A DNA stretch of 64,000 bases. Source: Hydrogenophaga sp. PAMC20947 (GTDB lineage Bacteria; Pseudomonadota; Gammaproteobacteria; Burkholderiales; Burkholderiaceae_C). The stretch spans positions 2,418,001-2,482,000 of the forward strand of contig NZ_CP039252.1 in the NCBI RefSeq assembly GCF_004795855.1, in the 5' to 3' direction. A program made the translations under genes and the position numbers. The notes beneath the pieces are model-generated. The model made no database searches. It saw only the letters and a list, made by a program, of their open reading frames with translations, and was not told the origin of the DNA. Position 1 is the stretch's first letter, and each line of letters opens with the position of its first letter. Below are positions 1 through 10,868 of this stretch, one piece after another.

Positions 1-2001
1 GTTGAACAGGCCCACCTCATCGGCGTACTGCAACGGGCCGCCACGGTGGATCGGGAAACCATAGCCGAAGATGTAGACCACATCGATGTCGCTGGCCTTG
101 TTGGCAATGCCCTCTTCCAGAATGTGGGCAGCTTCGTTGACCAGTGCAAACACCAGGCGTTGCACGATTTCTTCGTCGGAAATCTTGCGTGGCGTGATGC
201 CTTGTGACTTGCGATAGTCTTCGATCATCGTCACCACTTCGGCGTTCGGGATCGCATCGCGCTTGCCCGGCACATAGTCGTACCAGCCTGCACCGGTCTT
301 TTGACCGAAGCGGCCTTTTTCGCACAACAGGTCAGCGGTCTTGCTGTATTTCATGTCGGCCTGCTCGGTGGAGCGGCGCTTGCGGATTGCCCAGCCGATG
401 TCGTTGCCGGCCAGATCGCCCATGCGGAACGGACCCATGGCCATGCCAAACTTCTCCATGGCTTTGTCGACCTGCGCAGGCGTGCAGCCTTCGTCGAGCA
501 AGAACCCCCCTTGACGACCGTATTGCTCGATCATGCGGTTGCCGATAAAACCATCGCAAACACCTGAGACCACAGCGGTCTTGCGGATTTTCTTGGCCAC
601 GGTCATGACCGTGGCCATCACGTCTTTGGCGGTTTCCTTGCCGCGCACGACTTCCAGCAGCTTCATGACGTTGGCCGGACTGAAGAAGTGCAGACCCACC
701 ACGTCTTGTGGACGCTTGGTGAAAGAGGCAATCTTGTCCACGTCCAGCGTGGATGTGTTGGATGCCAGGATCGCACCGGGCTTCATGACACGGTCGAGCT
801 CTTTGAACACAGCTTCTTTCACGCCGATTTCTTCGAACACCGCCTCGATCACCATATCGGCGTCTTTCAGATCGTCGTAGCTCAGCGTGGTCGTGAGCAG
901 GCTCATGCGCTGGTCGTACTTGTCCTGCTTGAGCTTGCCTTTCTTGACCTGGGATTCGTAGTTTTTCTTGATGATGGCCAAGCCCTTGTCGATGGCTTCC
1001 TGCTTCATCTCCAGAATCTTCACCGGAATGCCGGCGTTCAGGAAGTTCATGGAAATGCCGCCACCCATGGTGCCAGCACCGATCACGGCCACCGACTTGA
1101 TTTCGCGCTGCTTGGTGTCCGCAGGCACATCAGGGATCTTGGAGGCTGCGCGCTCGGCCATGAACAAATGGCGCAATGAACGGCTCTCGGACGTGAACAT
1201 GAGATTGGTAAAAATCTCACGTTCGGTCGCCATGCCCTGATTGAACTTCTGCTTGGTGGCGGCTTCCACTGCGTCCACACACTTGGCGGGCGCCGGGAAA
1301 TTCTTGGCCATGCCTTTGACCATGTTGCGCGCGAACTGGAAGTACGCGTCGCCCATGGGATGCTTGCATGGCAGGTTGCGCACCAGTGGCAGCGCAGAAC
1401 CGTCGGCGTGCTTGGCGGCAACTTCCTTGGCAAATGCCAGAGCCTCTTCAGCGAGCGACTCAGGCGCCTTGGCCAGCTTGTCGAACAACTTCTGGCCAGG
1501 GACGCTGGCGAGCAATTCGCTCTTGACCGGCTCGCCCGACACAATCATGTTGAGCGCAGCCTCCACACCGATCACGCGCGGCAGGCGCTGCGTACCACCG
1601 GCACCTGGAATGAGTCCCAGCTTCACTTCGGGCAAAGCCACGCTGCAGCCTGGGGCTGTGATGCGGTAATGGCAGCCCAGGGCGAGTTCAAGCCCACCGC
1701 CCATGCAAACACTGTGAACAGCAGCAACCACGGGCTTGGAAGCGGCTTCAATGGCCAGAATCACACTCAGCAGGTTGGGCTCAACGAGGGCCTCTGGCTT
1801 GCCAAATTCGCGGATGTCTGCACCACCCGAAAACGCCTTGCCGGCGCCGGTGATCACGATGGATTTCACGGCTGCATCAGCCTCGGCCTTGGCCAGACCG
1901 TCGGTGATGCCGCGGCGGGTCGACAAACCCAGACCGTTGACCGGGGGGTTGTTCAGTGTGATGACGGCCACATCGCCGTGGACCTGGTACTCAGCGGTCA
2001 T
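1..2001 (-). CDS. Bifunctional enoyl-CoA hydratase / 3-hydroxyacyl-CoA dehydrogenase, partial (C-terminus off the left edge)
   Basis: FadB/FadJ-type protein for the hydration and NAD-dependent oxidation steps of beta-oxidation. The first 667 codons are present. The N-terminal crotonase domain shows FSGGAD and a GGGLELALG oxyanion region; the dehydrogenase domain begins with the nucleotide-binding motif GAGTMGGG, followed by SNTSTLDV and HFFSPANVMKLLE. The reading frame is open to base 1, so about 30 residues are missing when compared with its 695-residue paralogue at 18280. The ATG at 2001 is preceded by GAAGGAGA. It is the last visible gene of a minus-strand series with livHMGF, separated from livF by an inverted repeat, so it may have its own promoter. 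Confidence 0.93.
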   Translation of the reverse strand, partial: MTAEYQVHGDVAVITLNNPPVNGLGLSTRRGITDGLAKAEADAAVKSIVITGAGKAFSGGADIREFGKPEALVEPNLLSVILAIEAASKPVVAAVHSVCMGGGLELALGCHYRITAPGCSVALPEVKLGLIPGAGGTQRLPRVIGVEAALNMIVSGEPVKSELLASVPGQKLFDKLAKAPESLAEEALAFAKEVAAKHADGSALPLVRNLPCKHPMGDAYFQFARNMVKGMAKNFPAPAKCVDAVEAATKQKFNQGMATEREIFTNLMFTSESRSLRHLFMAERAASKIPDVPADTKQREIKSVAVIGAGTMGGGISMNFLNAGIPVKILEMKQEAIDKGLAIIKKNYESQVKKGKLKQDKYDQRMSLLTTTLSYDDLKDADMVIEAVFEEIGVKEAVFKELDRVMKPGAILASNTSTLDVDKIASFTKRPQDVVGLHFFSPANVMKLLEVVRGKETAKDVMATVMTVAKKIRKTAVVSGVCDGFIGNRMIEQYGRQGGFLLDEGCTPAQVDKAMEKFGMAMGPFRMGDLAGNDIGWAIRKRRSTEQADMKYSKTADLLCEKGRFGQKTGAGWYDYVPGKRDAIPNAEVVTMIEDYRKSQGITPRKISDEEIVQRLVFALVNEAAHILEEGIANKASDIDVVYIFGYGFPIHRGGPLQYADEVGLFN

Positions 2002-2048
2002 GAAATCTCCTTCGGGTTGTTCGGGGTTCGTGAAATTGTCATTCGAAA

Positions 2049-2062
2049 ACGAACGATCGTAC
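2049..2062. promoter_or_regulatory. Candidate operator upstream of the FadB-type gene
   Basis: The stretch contains CGAACGATCGT about 50 bases upstream of the start codon at 2001. Its reverse complement, CGATCGTTCG, recurs at 10727-10736 ahead of the acyl-CoA ligase gene. Such GC-rich short palindromes are typical of TetR-family operators of fatty-acid genes; the assignment is inference. Confidence 0.3.
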
Positions 2063-2158
2063 TATTTTAGAAACATTGTGCACCGCCACAAGGGGTGGTT
2101 GTCGCAAGTGAGTCAGGAGACCCAGGGTACTCCCCTGCGCCGCGAAGCGGAGATCCCC

Positions 2159-2346
2159 CCGCGCCGCCTGCGGCGTCACCCCCCAGAGGGCGATGCGGGT
2201 GGCCCGGCGGAGCCGGTTCCACGGCGTCCTGAGTTGAAGACACTCTGCTCCGGAGACTGTGTTTTACCCAGGGCACCTCAGAACCCTCCGCCTGGCCGCC
2301 AGTGCCGTCCCCCATTGGGGGGTGGCGCCGGAGGCGGTGCGGGGGC
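2159..2346. repeat. Two inverted copies of a dispersed intergenic repeat
   Basis: The gap between livF and the FadB-type gene is filled by two similar copies of a GC-rich element facing each other, with the centre of symmetry at CTCCGGAG (2248-2255). Each arm carries a CCACCCCCC/CACCCCCC block, a small hairpin region such as CCGGC-GGA-GCCGG, and a conserved CCTGAGTTGAAGACACT-like end. A third, single copy lies at 14315-14378. The pair could form a large imperfect hairpin in RNA read from either strand, which may act as a terminator or mRNA-stabilising structure. Confidence 0.7.
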
Positions 2347-2347
2347 T

Positions 2348-3043
2348 CTAAACCTCCAGCCATTCCTTGCGCACGGCGGGATCGGCTCGCAAACTGGCGG
2401 GCGTTCCCTGGAAGACGATGCTCCCATGGCCCATGACCATCACCCGATCTGAAATGGCCATGGCGATGGTCAACTTCTGCTCGATCAGCAAGACAGAGAC
2501 GCCGCGGCTTTTGAGCGTTTGCAGGTATTGCCCCACCAGTTCGACAATCTTGGGCGCCAAACCTTCGGTCGGCTCATCAATGATGATGAGATCCGGGTCG
2601 CCCATGAGCGTTCGGCACAGCGTCAGCATTTGCTGCTCGCCGCCCGACAACACGCCGGCTTCGGTGTGCTCGCGCTCCTTGAGCCGGGGGAACATGCCGT
2701 ACATGTCCTGAAAACTCCAGCGCGCCCCTTTACCATTGCCTTTTTGCCCAAGCAACAGGTTCTGGTGCACCGTCAACTTGGGGAAAATGTCTCGATTTTC
2801 AGGCACATAGCCCAAACCAAGGTGGGCAATCTCAAACGGCTTTTTGCCCTGAATGGATTTGCCTTGCCACTCGACCTTGCCGGTGCAATCGACCAAGCCC
2901 ATGACGGCTTTGGCGGTGGTGGATCGGCCGGAGCCATTGCGCCCCATCAAAGCAACGATCTCGCCCTTGCCCACCTGAAATGAAACGCCGTGCAACACAT
3001 GGCTTTTGCCGTAATAGGCGTGAAGATCCTTGATCTCAAGCAT
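2348..3043 (-). CDS. livF: Liv-type ABC transporter ATP-binding protein, LivF-like
   Basis: Second ATPase of a branched-chain amino acid/hydrophobic amino acid (HAAT) type importer, 231 residues, the usual LivF length. Walker A is present as GRNGSGRSTT (the usual GKS lysine is arginine here: GSGRST), the signature is LSGGEQQM and Walker B is LIIIDEPTEGLAP. The start at 3043 (MLEIKDL) was chosen because upstream codons read through livG sequence; GGAGG lies just before it. It overlaps livG by 8 bases, as expected for coupled translation. The Arg in place of the Walker A lysine is unusual and could lower its ATPase activity. Confidence 0.93.
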   Translation of the reverse strand: MLEIKDLHAYYGKSHVLHGVSFQVGKGEIVALMGRNGSGRSTTAKAVMGLVDCTGKVEWQGKSIQGKKPFEIAHLGLGYVPENRDIFPKLTVHQNLLLGQKGNGKGARWSFQDMYGMFPRLKEREHTEAGVLSGGEQQMLTLCRTLMGDPDLIIIDEPTEGLAPKIVELVGQYLQTLKSRGVSVLLIEQKLTIAMAISDRVMVMGHGSIVFQGTPASLRADPAVRKEWLEV

Positions 3044-3863
3044 GGGCACCTCCTTCGGTTTCGGCTTCATCTTCCAACATGGTGCCGAGATAGGCTTCCT
3101 GCACCCGGGCATTGGCGCGCACGGCATCGGGCGTGTCAAATGCCAGCACTTCGCCGTAGACCACCACCGCAATCTTGTCGGCCAAGCCAAACACCACACC
3201 CATGTCGTGCTCCACGGTGAGCAGAGTCTTGCCCTCCGTTACATCGCGAATGAGCTCGATGAACCGGCTCGTTTCCGAATTGCTCATGCCCGCGGTGGGC
3301 TCGTCCAGCAAAATGACGTTGGCACCCCCTGCGATGGTGATGCCAATTTCCAAAGCTCGCTGCTCTGCATAGGTGAGGTTCATGGCCAACACATCGCGCT
3401 TTTTATCGAGGTGGATCATCTGCATGAGCTGATCGGCGCGCTCATTGGCGTCGTGGAGATCGGCCAGAAAGCGGAACAGGGTGTATTTGTAGCCCAGGCT
3501 CCAGAGCACGCTGCAGCGCAGGTTCTCGAAAACACTCAGCTTGGGAAAGATGTTTGTGATCTGGAAACTGCGGGACAGCCCCATGCGGTTGATCTCAAAC
3601 GGACGCAAGCCGTTGATGCGCTGGCCGCCCAGCATCACATCGCCGCTGGTGGGTTCAAAGCGGCCTGAAATCAGATTGAACAAAGTGGACTTGCCAGCGC
3701 CGTTGGGGCCGATGATGGCAATGCGTTCACCGTGTTTCACGGCCAGATCGATACCTCGAATGATCTCGGTACGGCCAAAGCTCTTTCGCAGGTTGCGCAG
3801 CTCCAAGGCGTATTCGCTGGATGCAGGAGATGACATGTTTTTGGCTTTCAGTACTGCATTCAC
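3036..3863 (-). CDS. livG: Liv-type ABC transporter ATP-binding protein, LivG-like
   Basis: First ATPase of the importer, 275 residues. Walker A reads GPNGAGKST, the ABC signature region is LTYAEQRALEIG (a variant of LSGGQ, as is common in LivG), and Walker B is VILLDEPTAGMS. A GTG start at 3863 overlaps the livM stop in the sequence GTGA. An internal ATG nine codons later (MSSPASS) is an alternative start. It works with LivF to energise transport through LivH/LivM. Confidence 0.93.
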   Translation of the reverse strand: MNAVLKAKNMSSPASSEYALELRNLRKSFGRTEIIRGIDLAVKHGERIAIIGPNGAGKSTLFNLISGRFEPTSGDVMLGGQRINGLRPFEINRMGLSRSFQITNIFPKLSVFENLRCSVLWSLGYKYTLFRFLADLHDANERADQLMQMIHLDKKRDVLAMNLTYAEQRALEIGITIAGGANVILLDEPTAGMSNSETSRFIELIRDVTEGKTLLTVEHDMGVVFGLADKIAVVVYGEVLAFDTPDAVRANARVQEAYLGTMLEDEAETEGGAHA

Positions 3864-5200
3864 AGGGCGGCCTCCCGGCGCTTGATTTCTTTTTCAATCG
3901 CGGTCTGCACACTGCTCCACTTGGATGCGAACGATCGCCGCACCCATTCGAACAGACCCAGACTCACGGCAAATCCCAAAATACAACCCAGCCAGCTGAC
4001 CATGCTGCGCACATTCAGGGTGATGCCCATGAACGTCAGCTCGTCGCCCATGGCTGCGTTGAGCTGCAGGTGATAAAGCATTTCGATGAGCGATCCACCG
4101 GTAGCGAACAGCGCCACCGTCAAGGCCGCGAGCAACAGGTAGCTGGGGACCAGGCGTTTGAGAAAGCCGAACGCGGCCACCCGAACATTCATCATGATCA
4201 GGCTGGCCACGCCGCCGGGGGCATACATCACCATGAACAAGAAGATGAAGCCCAGATAGAGCAGCCAGGCCTTGGTGAACTCAGACAACAGCACGAAGGC
4301 CATCACCATCAGCACGCCACCGATGATGGGGCCGAAGAAGAAAGTGGCCCCACCCAGGAAGGTGAACAGCAGGTAGGCACCCGAGCGCGCAGCACCCACC
4401 ACTTCTGACGTCACGATCTCAAAGTTCAAACTGGACAGACCCCCAGCCACACCTGCAAAGAAAGCGGCAACGATGAAAGAGATGTAGCGCACCATTTGCG
4501 TGTCATAGCCCACGAAGGCCACGCGCTCAGGGTTGTCGCGAACCGCGTTGAGCATGCGTCCCAGCGGCGTTCGCGTGAACGCAAACATCACGGCCGTGCA
4601 CACAAAGGTGTAGATCGCAATCAGGTAGTACAGCTGAATCTGTGGCCCGAAAGTGATGCCCCAGGGTTTGGCGCCAGCCACCCGGTTGCCCGAGATACCG
4701 CCCTCGCCGCCGAAGAATTCCGGAAACATCAGCGACATGGCCCACACCAGCTCACCGATACCCAGGGTGATCATGGCGAAAGGCGTGGCCGCTTTCTTGG
4801 TGGTCACCCAGCCCAGCAGCACCGCGACCAGCGCTGCGCCCAAACCACCGGCGATGGGCACCAGGCTCACCGGAATCGGCCACACGCCGTCAGAAATATG
4901 GTTCAGGGTGTGAATGGCCAGAAATGCGCCCATACCGGTATAAACCGCATGACCGAAACTGAGCATGCCACCCTGACCCAAGAGCATGTTGTAGCTCAGG
5001 CAAATGATGATGGCGATGCCCATCTGGGACAGCATCGTTTGAGAGAGGCTGCTGGTCCAGATCAAGGGTGCAAACACCAGCAGCAGGGCAAATGCACTCC
5101 AGATGACCCACCTGCCTACATTGATGGGCTTGAACGCGTAGTACTGGCGATCCTTGGCAGACTGGGTAGGCATGGTGGTGGCAGAAACGTGTGTATTCAT
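3860..5200 (-). CDS. livM: Liv-type ABC transporter permease, LivM-like, with extended C-terminus
   Basis: Inner-membrane permease of the importer, 446 residues and clearly hydrophobic. The core has the LivM signature near ISLSYNMLLGQGGMLSFGHA and the cytoplasmic loop RTPLGRMLNAVRDNPERVAFVGYD that contacts the ATPase. The C-terminal ~90 residues form additional predicted membrane segments and a charged tail (EKEIKRREAAL), making it longer than the roughly 320-420 residues usual for LivM. The ATG at 5200 was preferred over a GTG at 5233 because GGGAGGG lies 8 bases upstream and livH ends 4 bases before. Confidence 0.92.
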   Translation of the reverse strand: MNTHVSATTMPTQSAKDRQYYAFKPINVGRWVIWSAFALLLVFAPLIWTSSLSQTMLSQMGIAIIICLSYNMLLGQGGMLSFGHAVYTGMGAFLAIHTLNHISDGVWPIPVSLVPIAGGLGAALVAVLLGWVTTKKAATPFAMITLGIGELVWAMSLMFPEFFGGEGGISGNRVAGAKPWGITFGPQIQLYYLIAIYTFVCTAVMFAFTRTPLGRMLNAVRDNPERVAFVGYDTQMVRYISFIVAAFFAGVAGGLSSLNFEIVTSEVVGAARSGAYLLFTFLGGATFFFGPIIGGVLMVMAFVLLSEFTKAWLLYLGFIFLFMVMYAPGGVASLIMMNVRVAAFGFLKRLVPSYLLLAALTVALFATGGSLIEMLYHLQLNAAMGDELTFMGITLNVRSMVSWLGCILGFAVSLGLFEWVRRSFASKWSSVQTAIEKEIKRREAAL

Positions 5201-5204
5201 GTTG

Positions 5205-6152
5205 TCAGCCCTCCCGGGTACCAAGGAGACCACGGGGTCGGAATATCAGGATCAAGACCAGAAACAGGTAAGGCAGGATGGGCGCCACCTGGCTGATCTT
5301 GAGTTTCAGAAGGGAATAGCCGAAGGTGTCTTGTGAGATCAAAACATTGAATGCTTGGAAGGCTGTCACCACAGAAGCGTCAATGGCCACCGCGAAGGTC
5401 TGCACAACGCCGATCAGCAGCGATGCCAGGAAGGCACCCGAAAGTGAACCCATGCCACCCACCACCACCACCACAAAAATGATCGGACCCAATGAAATCG
5501 CCATACCGGGCTCGGTGACAAACGCATTGCCACCGATCACACCGGCCAGGCCCGCCAAGGCCGCACCGCCGCCAAACACCATCATGAACACCCGCGGCAC
5601 GTTGTGCCCCAGCGTCTCGGCCGTTTCCGGATGCGTCAGCGCAGCCTGAATCACCAGCCCGATGCGGGTGCGGGTCAAGAGTTGCCAGATGGCGATCAAC
5701 ATCAGCAAAGACACGGCCATCATGAAGCCGCGGTACATGGGGAACTGGGTACCCCACAGCGTGAACAGCGGTCCACTGAGTTCATCAGGAACGCGGTAGT
5801 CCATTGAACTGGTGCCCCAGACCAGCTGCACCAGTTCAAGGATGATGTAACTGAGGCCAAAGGTGATCAGCAACTCGGGCACGTGCCCAAACTTGTGCAC
5901 CCGGCGCAAGGCATACTTTTCAAACAGCGCACCCATCAGTCCGACCAGCAAGGGCGAGATAAAGAGCGCTGGCCAGAAGCCAACGACCTGCATCAGCGTA
6001 TAGGCCAGATAAGCCCCCAGCATGTAAAAGCTGGCGTGCGCAAAATTGAGCACGCCCATCATGCTGAAAATCAGGGTCAAGCCCGAACTGAGCATAAACA
6101 GCAACAGGCCGTAGCTCACCCCATTGAGCAACGAGATGGTGAAAAATTCCAT
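5205..6152 (-). CDS. livH: Liv-type ABC transporter permease, LivH-like
   Basis: Inner-membrane permease of 315 residues, paired with LivM. The N-terminus has the typical LivH pattern (LLNGVSYGLLLFMLSSGLTLIFSMMGVLNFAHASFY) and the later loop VIQAALTHPETAETLGHNVPRV is the ATPase-contacting region. About eight hydrophobic segments can be seen. It is first after the binding-protein gene, from which it is separated by a rho-independent terminator, so its expression probably depends on read-through or a weak own promoter. Confidence 0.93.
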   Translation of the reverse strand: MEFFTISLLNGVSYGLLLFMLSSGLTLIFSMMGVLNFAHASFYMLGAYLAYTLMQVVGFWPALFISPLLVGLMGALFEKYALRRVHKFGHVPELLITFGLSYIILELVQLVWGTSSMDYRVPDELSGPLFTLWGTQFPMYRGFMMAVSLLMLIAIWQLLTRTRIGLVIQAALTHPETAETLGHNVPRVFMMVFGGGAALAGLAGVIGGNAFVTEPGMAISLGPIIFVVVVVGGMGSLSGAFLASLLIGVVQTFAVAIDASVVTAFQAFNVLISQDTFGYSLLKLKISQVAPILPYLFLVLILIFRPRGLLGTREG

Positions 6153-6180
6153 GTGCGGTAGCGCTAGGCTGAAATCAAAT

Positions 6181-6236
6181 CAAAAAAACAAAGGCCCGCT
6201 CTCCGCCGGTCAATAGAAACGGTGAGAGAGCGGGCC
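6181..6236 (-). terminator. Rho-independent terminator between the binding-protein gene and livH
   Basis: An 11-bp perfect stem, GGCCCGCTCTC (6193-6203) with GAGAGCGGGCC (6226-6236), is followed on the minus strand by a T-rich run. It lies after the binding-protein gene and before livH, the classical place for partial termination that gives more binding protein than membrane components. Confidence 0.85.
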
Positions 6237-6295
6237 CGCCAATGATTTACCACTGGTGTGGTGGCGGGTCGTCAATCAGTCGACCCACTCCCACA

Positions 6296-7531
6296 TCATC
6301 CAGGGCGCTTCATGTCACAGCTGGTGGGCGTGCTGGCCACATAGGGCTCCATCTGCTTGACAGGCACGAACGTGTAGCCAGTGTTCTCAACGCTGTAGGG
6401 GTACTTGGCCGAAACCTTCTCCCACCTGGTGACAAACATGGACTGTTGCAACTGGTGATCTGTCTTGCGCATGGTGATGTCACCCGCGAAACTCTTGATT
6501 TCCAGGCCTTCCATCGCTGCTGCCACTTTCACCGGATCGATGGACTTGGCTTTGGCCGCAGCGGCTGCCACCATGTTGATGCCGTTGTAGGTCGCAAAGG
6601 TGTAGTAATCGTCGTTGAACTTTTTCTTGTAGTCGGCCGTAAGCTTGCCCAGTTCGCCAGGCATGTTGGAATGGCCATAGGCGATCACGTACACCTCACT
6701 GGCGTTTGCGGCAGCCAGCGCGGTTGGGGTACCCGTAACACCTGCGTAGTAGGTGTACATGGGAATGTTCAGACCCGCGTCACCCAAGGCCTTAACCAGC
6801 AAGGTCAAGTCGGTACCCCAGTTGCCAGTCACGATAGCGTCGGCACCCGACTGCTTGATTTTGGCCACGTAAGGGGAGAAGTCTTTCACCTGGGCAATCG
6901 GGTGCAGATCATCACCCACGATTTGAATATCAGGGCGCTTGCGGCTGATGCCTTCCTTGAAATACTTGGAGACTTGCTGCCCGTGTGAGTAGTTCTGGCC
7001 AATGATGAAGACCTTCTTGACCTGGGGCTGGTCTTTCATGAAGCTGGTCAGCGCTTCCATCTTCATGGTGGTATCTGCATCCAGGCGGAAATGCCAGTAG
7101 TCACATTTTTCGTTGGTCAGCGAAGGATCCACCGCCGCATAGTTGAGGAAGACCACCTCTTTGCCTGGATTGCGCTTGTTGTGTTTGGCGACGGCATCGG
7201 AGATTGCCGCCGCGGCACCCGAACCGTTGCCCTGCGCCACATAACGGAAACCCTGATCGATCGCGGCCTTGAGGGAGTTCAAGCTCTCTTGAGGAGACGC
7301 CTTGTTGTCAAAGCCCACCACCTCAAAATTGACACCTGCCGGGTTGGCCTTGCCACTCTTGGCTTCGGCCACAAACTGCCAGCTCTTGAGCTGGTTTTGA
7401 CCCACGTTCGCGAAAGGGCCAGACAGCGGGTCGATGAAAGCAATCCGCACGGTCTCACCGCTTTGGGCAAAGGCCCCAGACATTGAGGCGGCAAGGGCGG
7501 CAACGGCGACAGATTTCAGGACGAACGACAT
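6296..7531 (-). CDS. Liv-type ABC transporter periplasmic substrate-binding protein 1
   Basis: Periplasmic binding protein of 411 residues, family of branched-chain amino acid receptors (Peripla_BP_6). A Sec signal peptide is evident (basic start, hydrophobic AAALAASMSGAF core, likely cut after AFA). The mature protein starts RIAFIDPLSGPFANVGQN, typical of the family. The start at 7531 has AAGGAGA upstream. It is closely related to the protein at 7702-9018, and its gene is followed by a terminator and then livHMGF. The ligand cannot be read from sequence; the neighbouring acyl-CoA ligase makes an organic or aromatic acid as plausible as an amino acid. Confidence 0.92.
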   Translation of the reverse strand: MSFVLKSVAVAALAASMSGAFAQSGETVRIAFIDPLSGPFANVGQNQLKSWQFVAEAKSGKANPAGVNFEVVGFDNKASPQESLNSLKAAIDQGFRYVAQGNGSGAAAAISDAVAKHNKRNPGKEVVFLNYAAVDPSLTNEKCDYWHFRLDADTTMKMEALTSFMKDQPQVKKVFIIGQNYSHGQQVSKYFKEGISRKRPDIQIVGDDLHPIAQVKDFSPYVAKIKQSGADAIVTGNWGTDLTLLVKALGDAGLNIPMYTYYAGVTGTPTALAAANASEVYVIAYGHSNMPGELGKLTADYKKKFNDDYYTFATYNGINMVAAAAAKAKSIDPVKVAAAMEGLEIKSFAGDITMRKTDHQLQQSMFVTRWEKVSAKYPYSVENTGYTFVPVKQMEPYVASTPTSCDMKRPG

Positions 7532-7701
7532 AAATGGGTCTCCTTCGAGTGACAAAAACCATAGCGTAGTGGCTAGACCGCATCCGTGCGTCAGGGATTG
7601 CCCCTAGCCCGTATCACACAGGTGACTTGGCGCTTGCAAGAACGCGGCGCACTGCAGACCTGCCAGCGGTTGCTTCGACCTCCGCAGACAGATCGCGTAC
7701 A

Positions 7702-9014
7702 TCAGGGCCGGCGCATCTGACAGCTTGAATTCCCGCTCAGCTGGCCGGCTTCGAAGTACCGGATCGGCGCAAATGTAAAGTCGGTTTCTTCGGCCGCAAC
7801 CGGGTATTCGGCATTGACGTTTTGCCACCGGGACACAAACACCCCCTTTTGCAGCTGGTGGTCTTCGGGGTTGATCTGGACCGGTCCATTGAACCCCTTA
7901 AAAAGCATGCCGCTGATCCGCGCGGTCACCCGCGCGGCATCGGTGGATTCAGCAAACCTCATGGCATGGATCAGCATGGCAACACCATCATAGGCTGCAT
8001 AAAACACCAGATCCTCTCCCGTTTCACGCCGGAACTCGCGCGCCAGCGCCCCCACGCGCCCAGGCAGGTTGGTATGGCCACAGGCGACCTGATACGCAGG
8101 GAAGCGCCGCCGCGCATCTGCCAGCACGGCGGGCACCCCTGGGTGGTTGAGGTAGTAGGCATACAGAGGCGTTTCCATTTTTTTATCGACCATGCAGGCG
8201 ACCAGTTCCTGCAAATCGCTCCCCCCATTGGCCGTCACCAACGCTTGCGCACCTGAGGCTTGAACCTGCTGCACCAAGGGGGAAAAATCCTGCCCCTGGA
8301 ATGGCGGATGCAGCGCTTCACCCACCACGCTCACCCGGGGAGCGAGCCGCGTCAACGCCTCCTTGAAGTGAAACGAAGCCTGCTGTCCATGGGCATGGTT
8401 CTGGTTCAGCAGGTACACACGCTCCAGATCGGACTGACTGCCCAAAAAACGGGCCAGCGCCTGCGTCTTCATCGAAGTATCTGCATCGATGCGCACATGC
8501 CAGTAACTGCATCCCTCCTGAGTCAGCACCGGATCCATGGCCGCATAGTTGATGTAGAGCACAGCGCGGTCCGGGTGGCGCAGGTTGTGGCGCTCAACAG
8601 CCTCCACGATCGCGGTAGCCACCCCTGACCCATTGCCTTGGACGATGTAGCGAAAGCCTTGATCGATGGCCGCCTTCATCGCATTGAGGCTTTCCTGTGG
8701 CGAACCCTTGTTGTCAAATCCCGCCACGGTCAGCGACACCCCCGCCGGGTTGTCAACGCCGCCCAGCTTGCGGGCCATGAATTGCCAGGTGCGCAAGGCA
8801 TTGCGGCCAATACCGGCGGTTGGGCCCGACAGCGGGTCGATGAAAGCGATGCGCACACGTGGCTCGACCAAGGCAAGTGAAGCGCTGGCGGGCGCTGCCC
8901 ACAACCCCAGCCCCGCAGCCATCCAACCCAACGTCGACCGACGGGTCGTGGCCCCGGGAGCCGGTTGGGTTGGAAGGCTCGGGCACTGCGGCACCGGCAC
9001 CAGAGGCGAAACGC

Positions 9015-9018
<4 letters not shown>
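7702..9018 (-). CDS. Liv-type ABC transporter substrate-binding protein 2, twin-arginine type leader
   Basis: 438-residue paralogue of the binding protein at 6296; both share RIAFIDPLSGP, SPQESLNA(M/L)KAAIDQGFRY and NYAA(M/V)DP(V/S)LT. The leader has TTRRSTLGW followed by a hydrophobic stretch ending PASA, which resembles a Tat signal, unlike the Sec leader of its neighbour. The start is a TTG at 9018 overlapping the ligase stop as TTGA; a later methionine would remove the arginine pair. It probably shares the livHMGF membrane complex, since no other permease lies with it. Confidence 0.85.
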
Positions 9019-10664
<1,646 letters not shown>

Positions 10665-10723
10665 GGGGGTATCTCCTTAGGGGGTTATCAACTCAAAAAA
10701 CGGTGTGGGACACACAAAAATGG

Positions 10724-10736
10724 ACCGATCGTTCGC
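10724..10736. promoter_or_regulatory. Candidate operator upstream of the acyl-CoA ligase gene
   Basis: ACCGATCGTTCGC lies about 60 bases before the ligase start codon and shares CGATCGTTCG, in the opposite orientation, with the site at 2049-2062. A common regulator, perhaps TetR-type, of the two transcription units is inferred. Confidence 0.3.
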
Positions 10737-10868
10737 ATCATGCCCCAGAGTTCGGCCCGTTCCAAGGCGCAGCAACCCCAATAGCCCCCGGCCGGCACAG
10801 GGTCCAGTCATCCGGGTGACAATTGATCCCACACCGCGCCACGGCGCCGGACACACAGGAGAACGACC

